Positions 1-6,661 of a stretch of 20,031 bases of DNA are shown here, in pieces. How positions within the stretch are numbered: the first letter of the stretch is position 1; the number at the start of each line of letters is the position of its first letter. The stretch is from a virus: IMG/VR virus record IMGVR_UViG_3300021957_000425, positions 1 through 20,031 of that record. One strand, given 5' to 3'. Under the pieces are notes generated by a model. The model was not told where the DNA came from, did not search any database, and saw only the letters and a program-made list of their open reading frames with translations. A program made the translations under genes and the position numbers.

Positions 1-2196
1 GAAGTAAACCTCCCAGAATGGTCTCAGCCATTATTTAGTGAAGATTATCGTTATTTTGCATTAAGAGGTGGTCGTGGTAGCTCGAAATCGAGAAGTATTG
101 CTTCCATACTGGTTTTAAGAGCATCCCAGAAACCATTAAGAATCCTTTGTACGAGAGAGGTGCAGAAATCTATTAAGGATTCGGTCAAGAGGTTGTTAGA
201 TGATGAAATTGATCGACTTGGTTATAGAGATTCGTTTTTTACCAGTACAGATTCTGAGATTAGGGGTAAGAATGGGAGTTTATTTATCTTTGCAGGGTTA
301 CAGCATAATATAGATAGTATCAAATCTATGGAAGGTATTGATATTTGTTGGTGTGAAGAAAGCCAGACTTTGAGTAAGAACTCGTTGAACACGTTAATTC
401 CTACTATTAGAAAGCCTGGTTCACAGATATATTTCAGTTGGAACCCTAAAGAAGCGACTGATCCTGTTGAAGATATGTTTATTATTGGTGATCCTCCTCC
501 ACGGACTTTTTCTTTAAAGGTCAATTGGCAAGATAATCCATGGTTCCCAGAAGTGCTAAAAGAGGAAATGGAGTATGATAAGAAACAGGATAGGGGGAAA
601 TATCTCCATGTCTGGGAAGGTGAATATTTAACTAGGAGTAATGCGAATGTATTTCAAAACTGGTATAAGGAAGACTTCGATACTCCTGCTGATGCTTTTT
701 TTAGGTTTGGTTGTGATTGGGGCTTTAGTGTCGATCCGACTGTTCTGGTTCGTTGCTACGTTATTGGTAGGAAGTTATATATTGATCAAGAAGCTTGGAA
801 AGTGGGGTGTGAGATAGATGACACTCCTGCTCTGTTTGCTACGGTTCCAGAATCGGAGAAATGGCCCATAATTGCTGACTCTGCATCACCCGAAAGGATT
901 AGCTATATGAGAAAACATGGTTATCCTAAGATGATGAAAGCTTTGAAAGGTGCTAGGTCTATTGAGGAAGGTCTGGAATTTATGAGGAGTTATGAGATCG
1001 TGGTTCATCCTAGATGTAAACATGTTATAGACGAATTGATGCATTATAAGTACAAGATTGATCCTCAGACAGATGCTATTACAAATGTATTGGAGGATAA
1101 GAATAATCACTGTATTGCGGAGGGTGAGTTAGTTCTGACAGATAGAGGGCAAATACCAATTGAGGATATTGATCCAGATGTTCACATGGTTCTGACCAGA
1201 GGAGGATGGCAGAAAGTTGAAGTAAAAGCATTGATGGATTATAATAGGGATATTGTAGAAATAAGAACTAAAAGAGGAAATGTTGTTAGGTGCACACCAG
1301 ATCATCAAATATATACCGCAAGGGGTTGGTTGCAAGCTGATTCGTTAGAGTATAATGATGAGATACTTGAATTAGAGGAACATCAATGGTGCGCACAGAG
1401 GAAACAGAGTTTAACGGAAGAATATACAGAAGATACCCAGACTCAGAAAGAAGAAACGATAGAGTCTACTTCCAGAGGTCTTACACTGGGGGAACAACTA
1501 CTTTGCACAGAGAGAAATGGATGCATTTCAATGGAGAAATCCCTAAAGGCTATCAAATACACCATATTGATGAAAATCCACTCAATAACGAAATTGAAAA
1601 TCTTGAGTGCTTATCTGTTTCTGAACATGTTAGAAAGCATTGGACTCCAGAGCGACAAGAAAACCAAGTTAAACATTTGGACAAAATTAGGCATCTCACA
1701 AAAGCTTGGCATGCTTCACCAGAAGGTCACGAATGGCATGTGCAAAATGGAGCGAAATCATACCAGAACTTTGTACCAACTGAAAAAAAGTGCGAACAAT
1801 GCGAGAAAAACTTCTTGCCAAAAGCAATTGGAAACAGAGATAGGTTCTGCTCAAACAAATGTAAATCAAAGTGGAGAAGGATTTCTGGAGTCGATAACAT
1901 TGAAAAGAAATGCCCAGTATGTGAAAACAATTTTACCAGAAATAAATATGAAAAAGTTAAAACTTGTTCAAGGTCATGTGCTAACCGTTACAGATGTAGG
2001 AAAAAGCAAGAAGGTCTATGACCTAACTGTTGCAAATCACCATGAGTTTGTATGTGGACTCATGTTAGTATCGAATTGTATCGACTCATTACGCTACGGA
2101 TTAGAAGCTATACGCAGAACGGTTAAGGCTAGAGAGAATCCTGCTAATGAAATGGTTGTGGAGTCTAGGACTAATTATTGGAATAAAGGTCGATAA
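1..2196 (+). CDS. Phage terminase large subunit, 5'-partial, interrupted by an intein
   Basis: This is the ATPase-nuclease motor that packages DNA into the prohead. Reading frame 1 is open from the first base, so the true start lies upstream of the window; the ATG at 160 falls after Walker A and is not the start. Walker A (GGRGSSKS) lies at nt 67-90, and Walker B (GIDICWCEE) at about 334-360, followed by an SWNP coupling-type motif near 436-447. The RNase H-like nuclease domain shows its acidic residues at D (715-717, in CDWGF), D (877-879, in IADSAS) and D (2083-2085, in CIDSLRY). The last is separated from the rest by a 966-nt intein (1111-2076). Removing the intein restores the join NNH-CIDSLRYGLE, the usual terminase C-terminal motif, and gives a product of about 409 visible residues, near the normal family length. 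The portal gene follows after 36 nt. Family assignment is confident; relation to P22 gp2 or to PBSX-type terminases was not resolved. Confidence 0.95.
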   Translation, partial: EVNLPEWSQPLFSEDYRYFALRGGRGSSKSRSIASILVLRASQKPLRILCTREVQKSIKDSVKRLLDDEIDRLGYRDSFFTSTDSEIRGKNGSLFIFAGLQHNIDSIKSMEGIDICWCEESQTLSKNSLNTLIPTIRKPGSQIYFSWNPKEATDPVEDMFIIGDPPPRTFSLKVNWQDNPWFPEVLKEEMEYDKKQDRGKYLHVWEGEYLTRSNANVFQNWYKEDFDTPADAFFRFGCDWGFSVDPTVLVRCYVIGRKLYIDQEAWKVGCEIDDTPALFATVPESEKWPIIADSASPERISYMRKHGYPKMMKALKGARSIEEGLEFMRSYEIVVHPRCKHVIDELMHYKYKIDPQTDAITNVLEDKNNHCIAEGELVLTDRGQIPIEDIDPDVHMVLTRGGWQKVEVKALMDYNRDIVEIRTKRGNVVRCTPDHQIYTARGWLQADSLEYNDEILELEEHQWCAQRKQSLTEEYTEDTQTQKEETIESTSRGLTLGEQLLCTERNGCISMEKSLKAIKYTILMKIHSITKLKILSAYLFLNMLESIGLQSDKKTKLNIWTKLGISQKLGMLHQKVTNGMCKMERNHTRTLYQLKKSANNARKTSCQKQLETEIGSAQTNVNQSGEGFLESITLKRNAQYVKTILPEINMKKLKLVQGHVLTVTDVGKSKKVYDLTVANHHEFVCGLMLVSNCIDSLRYGLEAIRRTVKARENPANEMVVESRTNYWNKGR
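1217..1356 (+). promoter_or_regulatory. Possible sigma70-like promoters upstream of the nested HNH gene
   Basis: Two perfect TATAAT hexamers lie inside the N-terminal intein coding region. One is at 1240-1245 with TTGAAG 17 nt upstream (1217-1222). The other is at 1351-1356 with TTGCAA 15 nt upstream (1330-1335). The second would start RNA near 1363, leaving a short leader that contains the HNH ribosome binding site. In DNA this A+T-rich such hexamers also occur by chance, and the -35 matches are only partial, so this is a weak call. Confidence 0.22.
1374..1380 (+). promoter_or_regulatory. Shine-Dalgarno of the nested HNH gene
   Basis: AGAGGAA sits 5 nt upstream of the ATG at 1386, a normal bacterial spacing. 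It lies in the middle of the intein coding frame, where no initiation signal is needed for the terminase. Frame 3 has a TGA stop at 1368-1370 just upstream, so this site decides the HNH start and argues for independent translation. Confidence 0.75.
1386..2021 (+). CDS. HNH homing endonuclease nested out of frame in the intein
   Basis: A 211-residue HNH nuclease, expected to cut intein-less terminase alleles and so drive homing of the intein. The N-terminal strand region (EFNGRIYRRYPDSERRNDRVYF, residues 8-29) and the HNH core are typical of phage HNH enzymes: H41-R42 and W45, then H59-H60, D62, N67-N68, N72-L73 and H81. Two zinc-finger-like modules follow, C136-C139/C155-C159 and C176-C179/C194-C198, probably for DNA binding. 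It uses frame 3 whereas the intein uses frame 1. It has its own ATG with a good Shine-Dalgarno and ends with TGA inside the codons for the block F residues Tyr-Asp. The last zinc module therefore overlaps conserved intein sequence in the other frame. Bases here look richer in A and C and poorer in T than the flanks, suggesting a separate origin. The enzyme class is clear; the target site is inferred from location. Confidence 0.93.
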   Translation: MVRTEETEFNGRIYRRYPDSERRNDRVYFQRSYTGGTTTLHREKWMHFNGEIPKGYQIHHIDENPLNNEIENLECLSVSEHVRKHWTPERQENQVKHLDKIRHLTKAWHASPEGHEWHVQNGAKSYQNFVPTEKKCEQCEKNFLPKAIGNRDRFCSNKCKSKWRRISGVDNIEKKCPVCENNFTRNKYEKVKTCSRSCANRYRCRKKQEGL

Positions 2197-2224
2197 TTTA
2201 CAATGGTGTGCGCCCATCTATAAT
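2197..2224 (+). promoter_or_regulatory. Sigma70-like promoter for a near-leaderless portal mRNA
   Basis: TTTACA (2197-2202), a 16-nt spacer and a perfect TATAAT (2219-2224) lie right after the terminase stop. The predicted RNA start, about seven bases past the -10 box, is near 2231, while the portal ATG is at 2233. No Shine-Dalgarno is present before that ATG, which fits a leaderless transcript. The same two hexamers with the same 16-nt spacer recur before the tailspike gene. Confidence 0.6.
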
Positions 2225-2232
2225 AGATAACC

Positions 2233-4368
2233 ATGAGAAACACCAAAAAGCATATAGACCTCCACTCAGATGCTAGGTCTGACTTCAATACCATCCAAGA
2301 AGTGTGCAGGGAACAGAGGGAAGAATCCCTTGAGGACAGGAGATTCTGTACTATTACTGGTGCTCAGTGGGAAGGGAACTTAGGGATTCAATATGAGAAT
2401 CGACCTAAGTTTGAGGTTAATAAGATTCATTTAAGTGTTTTTCGTATTATAAATGAATACAGAAATAATAGAATAACGGTTGATTTTTCGCCTAGAACTA
2501 AGGGAACTGATAAATTAGCTGAATTATGTGATGATATGTATCGTGCAGATGAGAAAGATTCTGATGCGATGGAAGCTTATGATAATGCTTTTGAGGAAGC
2601 TGTTATTGGTGGAATGGGTGCTTATAGGATTCGTGCTTGTTATGAAGATGAGTATGATGAAGAGAATGATAAGCAAGTTGTTAAGATTGAGCCTATTTTT
2701 GATGCTGATACTTCTGTTTATTTTGATTTAGACGCTAAAAAGCAGGATAAATCTGATGCAAAGTATTGTTATGTTCTTTCGAGCATGACCCATGATGCGT
2801 TTAGAGAGGCTTATGATGAAGAACCAACCAGTTGGCCGAGTGATGTTAATACTGATAACTTCGATTGGTTTACTCCAGATGTGGTTTATGTCGCTGAGTA
2901 TTACAAAGTTGAAGAATCTACTGAAACTAAGGTTTATTTTGAAACAATTACTGGTGAAGAAGAAACTTATTGGTTAGATAAGCTCGATGAAGAGAAAGAG
3001 CAGGAATTACTTGATTTAGGTCATACTGAAATTAGACGTAGAAAGATTAAGCAGCGTAGAATCCACAAATATATCATGTCTGGTAACAGTGTATTAGAAG
3101 ATTGTGGTTTTATTGCAGGCAAAAATATCCCTATTGTCCCTGTTTATGGCAAACGATGGTTTGTTGAAAGCATTGAACGGTTTATGGGTCATGTACGTCT
3201 GGCTAAAGATGCTCAAAGACTTAAAAATATGCAATTATCTAAACTTGGAGAGATTAGTGCTCTTTCAACGGTTGAGAAACCTATTCTCACACCAGAACAG
3301 ATTGCAGGACATGCTAATATGTGGAGAGATGATAATATTGAGGATTATCCTTATTTATTAATCAATCCATTAACTGACGAAGAAGGAAGAACTGTAGCAC
3401 AAGGCCCGATTGGATATACAAAACCTGCAAATGTCCCTCCAGCCTTGGCTGCACTTCTTCAAATTACAGAAGAGGACATGAAAGATGTTCTTGGACACTA
3501 TGAGAAAGGTGAAGAGTTAGAATCTCATATAAGTGGTAAAGCAGTTGAACTGGTTCAAAATAGATTGGACATGCAATCGTATATTTATATGTCTAATTTC
3601 GCTAAAGCTTTGAGAAGAGGTGGTGAGATATGGTTATCTATTAAACGAGATATTTGTATTGAGGACGAAAGAGAAGTTAAGACAGTTAGTTCTGATGGTA
3701 AGGTTAGTTCTAATGTTATTCGTATTACTAGAGCAGGAGAAGATGGAATTGTTGGTGTTCAAAACGATTTAGATAATGCTAATTTTGATGTAGATGTCGA
3801 GATTGGGCCTTCTTCACAAACACAAAGAGATGCTATTGTCCGTCAAGTTACTGGAATGATACAATATACGCAAGATCCAGAAACTCAGCAAGTATTGACT
3901 TCAATGGCTATGATGAATACAGAAGGTGAAGGAACTGCTGATCTGCGTGAATACTTTAGAAAGAAATTGGTCAAGATGGGTGTTGTAACTCCCACGGACA
4001 AAGATATTGAAGAAATGCAGTTGAACCCAGATCAGCCTTCACCAAATGACAAGTATTTACTGGCAGAAGCTGCTAGGGCTGAGTCTGAGGTCGATAAAAA
4101 TAAAGCTGATACTATGGAAACCATGGCTAATGCTGAGCTGAAGAAAGCACAAGCGTATCAAATCCAAGTTGAGATGGGCAAACCACCAGAACAACCTAAT
4201 GTCACTCCTTCTGAACCTAGTTATAAGGAAGAGGAGATTATGACTAAGGCTTATGTTGAGAAAGCTAAACTGGATTTACAAGCAAGAGAACTTGATCTTA
4301 GAGAACGTGAGATTGAGTTAAGATATAGCACTGAGATACCAGATGAGGGGTCTAGTGAGAAAGTTTAA
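2233..4368 (+). CDS. Portal protein, P22 gp1-like
   Basis: This forms the dodecameric ring at the capsid vertex through which DNA is packaged and ejected, and to which the tail attaches. The 711-residue length is close to P22 gp1 (725). Residues about 295-333 (IPIVPVYG, then VRLAKDAQRLKNM) and the following EQIAG and YPYLLIN segments match the P22 portal core as I recall it. The C-terminus (about residues 610-705) is a long charged helix rich in Glu, Lys and Ala, like the P22 portal barrel. The ATG at 2233 is the only usable start: in-frame codons just upstream end in stops (2221-2226), and the next internal methionine is far inside the conserved domain. There is no Shine-Dalgarno, but a promoter directly abuts the start. 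The acidic scaffold gene follows after 50 nt. Confidence 0.93.
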   Translation: MRNTKKHIDLHSDARSDFNTIQEVCREQREESLEDRRFCTITGAQWEGNLGIQYENRPKFEVNKIHLSVFRIINEYRNNRITVDFSPRTKGTDKLAELCDDMYRADEKDSDAMEAYDNAFEEAVIGGMGAYRIRACYEDEYDEENDKQVVKIEPIFDADTSVYFDLDAKKQDKSDAKYCYVLSSMTHDAFREAYDEEPTSWPSDVNTDNFDWFTPDVVYVAEYYKVEESTETKVYFETITGEEETYWLDKLDEEKEQELLDLGHTEIRRRKIKQRRIHKYIMSGNSVLEDCGFIAGKNIPIVPVYGKRWFVESIERFMGHVRLAKDAQRLKNMQLSKLGEISALSTVEKPILTPEQIAGHANMWRDDNIEDYPYLLINPLTDEEGRTVAQGPIGYTKPANVPPALAALLQITEEDMKDVLGHYEKGEELESHISGKAVELVQNRLDMQSYIYMSNFAKALRRGGEIWLSIKRDICIEDEREVKTVSSDGKVSSNVIRITRAGEDGIVGVQNDLDNANFDVDVEIGPSSQTQRDAIVRQVTGMIQYTQDPETQQVLTSMAMMNTEGEGTADLREYFRKKLVKMGVVTPTDKDIEEMQLNPDQPSPNDKYLLAEAARAESEVDKNKADTMETMANAELKKAQAYQIQVEMGKPPEQPNVTPSEPSYKEEEIMTKAYVEKAKLDLQARELDLREREIELRYSTEIPDEGSSEKV

Positions 4369-4376
4369 AAGGTATC

Positions 4377-4404
4377 CGCTCTGCCTTGAAAGAGTGAGTT
4401 TTTT
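4377..4404 (+). terminator. Weak intrinsic terminator or attenuator candidate
   Basis: CGCTCT and AGAGTG can pair (six pairs including one G-T) around an 8-nt loop. Two bases then precede a run of six T. The stem is short, so this would at most reduce readthrough between portal and scaffold. Confidence 0.3.
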
Positions 4405-4418
4405 ATAGGGGAAGTTTT

Positions 4419-5336
4419 ATGTCAGTAGCAGAATTAGAGGAGAACGATATTATCGAAGATGAACCAATGGATGTTGAAGAGGTTGATGAAGAGGTAGACA
4501 ACGACCAAACTGAAGTTGAGGAAATCGTTTCGGAAGACGAGTCAAGTGACGAGGATAACTCGGAAGTTGAGGAAGAAGAAGACGGTATTGACATTTCTTT
4601 TGATGGTGTGTCGCTAACACCGAAGGATGAAGAAGAAGAGGAAAAAGGTGCTCCACAGTGGGCTAAAGATTTGCGGAAGATTCAAGCGAATACAAGTAAA
4701 GAAAATCGTGAGTTAAAAAAGCAATTAGAGTCAATGAAGCAGGCGCAACCTGTGGAAGAAGCTCTTCAAGCTAAAGCTCGACCTACCAGGGAAGAGTTTG
4801 ATTACGATGACGATGCTTATGACGCTGCTGTAGATGAATGGCATGTCCATGATTTGAAGGTAAAGGAAGCTGCAAAGGCACAGGAGAAAGAGGTTGAACG
4901 TCAAACGCAAGAATGGCAGGATAGGCTCAATCACCATGAAGCATCTATTAAGAAGTTAGGGGTAAAGGATTTTGACCAAGTACAGGAAGTTGTCAGTAAT
5001 AGACTTGACGATAACCAACGTGGAATCATAGTTCATGCTTCTGATAACTCTGGCTTATCATTTTATGCCATAGGTAAGAATGAGGAATTGGCAAACGAAT
5101 TGGCAAATATTAAAGACCCTATAAAGTTCGCTTATGAACTTGGGAAGAAGGAGAGTAAATTGAAAACTACTAAGAGAAAAGCGAGAACCAATCCAGAATC
5201 TACTGTGAAATCCAGTGGTGCTGCGAAAGGGAACAAAGACAGAACTCTAGAAAGGCTTCAAGCTGAGGCTGATAAGACTAATGACCGTACAAAAGTTATT
5301 GCTTATCGGATGAAGTTGAGAGCACAAAACAAATAA
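4419..5336 (+). CDS. Scaffolding protein (P22 gp8-type by position)
   Basis: It probably directs coat assembly into a prohead and then leaves. It sits between portal and coat, as in P22, and at 305 residues matches the size of P22 scaffold (303). The first 75 residues are extremely acidic, with long runs of Glu and Asp. The middle (about residues 80-190) is charged and helical, and the last 60 residues are Lys/Arg-rich, as expected for a coat-binding C-terminus. AGGGGAAG at 4407-4414 is a good Shine-Dalgarno for the ATG. The sequence is too low in complexity for a firm homology call, so function rests mainly on position, size and charge pattern. Confidence 0.8.
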   Translation: MSVAELEENDIIEDEPMDVEEVDEEVDNDQTEVEEIVSEDESSDEDNSEVEEEEDGIDISFDGVSLTPKDEEEEEKGAPQWAKDLRKIQANTSKENRELKKQLESMKQAQPVEEALQAKARPTREEFDYDDDAYDAAVDEWHVHDLKVKEAAKAQEKEVERQTQEWQDRLNHHEASIKKLGVKDFDQVQEVVSNRLDDNQRGIIVHASDNSGLSFYAIGKNEELANELANIKDPIKFAYELGKKESKLKTTKRKARTNPESTVKSSGAAKGNKDRTLERLQAEADKTNDRTKVIAYRMKLRAQNK

Positions 5337-5363
5337 ACTAATTTTTTATAATAAGGAAATATA

Positions 5364-6608
5364 ATGGCTAATGCTTTTTCAAAAGAAGAGAGAGTAGCGT
5401 TTGATGACATCTTAATGGGTTTCAATGACGCTTTAACAATCTCAAAAAATGTAGTAAAATTCGGTACTAATGGTGAGATGATGGAACGTGCTAGTGACGT
5501 TGTTTCTCGTCCTGTGCCTTACATCTTAAATTCACAAACAAGAACTGTTGGTTCTGCTGTAACTGCTCAAGACGCAACTCAGTTGAAAGTACCTAGTTCT
5601 TTAACTGAATCACCAAACGTAACATGGACTTTGAATGCTTTAGAGCTTCGTGATGCGTTACAAGAAAATCGTTTAGGTAAGTCTGCTTACCAAAGATTGG
5701 CTTCTGATGTAAATAGTAAAGTTCGTGACGTTGCTTCACTTGAAGGAACTCTCGTTGTTGATATATCTGGTGCTTCTGGTTCTTATGACGATATTGCTTC
5801 TGCTGAGTCTTTGATGCTTGAACAAGGTATGGAAAGTTATGAGCGTTGTTTAGCTCTTACTGCAAGAGATTACAATGGTTTAGCTAAAGACTTGTCTGTA
5901 GCTACAAGAACTCTTGATAACAGCAAATCATTAGATGCATACGAGAAATCTTATGTTGGTATGGTTGCAGGGTTTGAGACTCTTAAAATTGATAGTGGTA
6001 AGCAAATCGCTGCTGCTGCTGCTGGTGGTTCAATTACTATCGCAACGAATGGTGCTCAAGTTCAGTACGCTCCTACTTCAACTGCTGATAATAGAACTCA
6101 ACAAGTTACATTTAGCTCTACTACAAGTATGGCTCAAGGTGACTGTTTTACTATCGCAGGGATCAATGCTGTTCACCACATCACTAAAGAAGACACTAAC
6201 CAACTCAAAACTTTCCGTATTGAGTCTGTTGATAGTGGAACTCTTGCTACTATTTCTCCACCTATGATTGGTGCGAATAGTACACCTACTGATGCTGAGT
6301 CTCAGTACAAAAACATCGAAGTTACTTCAACTTCTGCGACTGCTGCTGTTGTTTGGTTAAATGCCAATGCTGCTAATGCGAATCCATTCTGGTGTAAAGA
6401 ATCAATCGAATTGATGCCAGGACGTTACGCTATTCCAGAAGGTCAAGGTGTTGATGTTCTTCGTGGAACAACTGACCAAGGTATCGAAGTTGTTATGGGT
6501 AAAAGTTTCTCAAACTCTACCTTCGTATCAACTTACACTTTAGACGTTTACTACGGTGTAACCAACTTGAATCCAGAAATGAATGGGATAATTATTTTCG
6601 GGCAATGA
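5364..6608 (+). CDS. Major coat protein, P22 gp5-like
   Basis: The capsid shell subunit. The 414-residue length is near P22 gp5 (430). The central and C-terminal regions resemble P22 coat: TFSSTTSMAQGDCFTIAGI corresponds to the P22 segment with TGMKRGD and ISFAG, followed by a strand series, an ANPFWCKESI segment like NVFWADDAI, and a C-terminal LDVYYGVTNLNPE like ALWYGVNATRPE. This suggests an HK97 fold with a P22-type inserted domain (about residues 225-345). AAGGA at 5353-5357 precedes the ATG with normal spacing. A TATAAT at 5347-5352 lacks a good -35 box. A homing endonuclease gene lies 53 nt downstream. Confidence 0.92.
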   Translation: MANAFSKEERVAFDDILMGFNDALTISKNVVKFGTNGEMMERASDVVSRPVPYILNSQTRTVGSAVTAQDATQLKVPSSLTESPNVTWTLNALELRDALQENRLGKSAYQRLASDVNSKVRDVASLEGTLVVDISGASGSYDDIASAESLMLEQGMESYERCLALTARDYNGLAKDLSVATRTLDNSKSLDAYEKSYVGMVAGFETLKIDSGKQIAAAAAGGSITIATNGAQVQYAPTSTADNRTQQVTFSSTTSMAQGDCFTIAGINAVHHITKEDTNQLKTFRIESVDSGTLATISPPMIGANSTPTDAESQYKNIEVTSTSATAAVVWLNANAANANPFWCKESIELMPGRYAIPEGQGVDVLRGTTDQGIEVVMGKSFSNSTFVSTYTLDVYYGVTNLNPEMNGIIIFGQ

Positions 6609-6661
6609 TATCCAAATAGGATTAGTGCATATAATATCTTCTTTAAAACAGGAGGTATTAT

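Larger units (their letters stand above)
1111..2076 (+). mobile_element. Intein in terminase nuclease domain, carrying an out-of-frame HNH gene
   Basis: This is a self-splicing protein insert of 322 residues. It begins with Cys1 in the block A pattern (CIAEGELVLTDRG). Block B is at residues 56-69 with the T62-x-x-H65 motif (CTPDHQIYT). It ends in block F (VYDLTVANHHEF) and block G (GLMLVSN), with Asn322 last and Cys as the +1 extein residue. These are class 1 intein features. The penultimate residue, normally His, is Ser321. Residues 92 to about 290 match no splicing block and are lysine-, threonine- and asparagine-rich; the same DNA encodes an HNH endonuclease in frame 3. The flanking terminase sequence rejoins cleanly at NNH/CIDSLRY, which fixes both borders. 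Splicing itself is inferred, not shown. Confidence 0.93.

Noticed and set aside
160-162. ATG at 160 as the terminase start
   Set aside because: The same frame is open to base 1 and encodes Walker A (GGRGSSKS) upstream of this ATG, so the gene begins before the window.
1386-2021. Reading the HNH as part of the intein in frame through a sequencing frameshift
   Set aside because: It would need two compensating indels. The HNH has its own ribosome site, a stop upstream in its frame and its own stop within conserved intein codons, which all fit a separate gene. It cannot be fully excluded without reads.
4403-4656. Reverse-strand open frames opposite the scaffold N-terminus
   Set aside because: They are Ser-rich or Leu/Pro-rich translations of the complement of Glu/Asp codons, without ribosome sites.
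5347-5352. TATAAT just upstream of the coat gene as a promoter
   Set aside because: No acceptable -35 box at 15-18 nt; the nearest TTGAGA is about 25 nt away. It may simply be A+T-rich leader.
6630-6635. TATAAT upstream of the GIY-YIG gene as a promoter
   Set aside because: No -35-like hexamer lies 15-18 nt upstream, so it is not listed as a feature.
6606-6637. GATAT / ATATC inverted repeat after the coat gene as a terminator
   Set aside because: Only five A+T-rich pairs with a long loop and no T-run after it.
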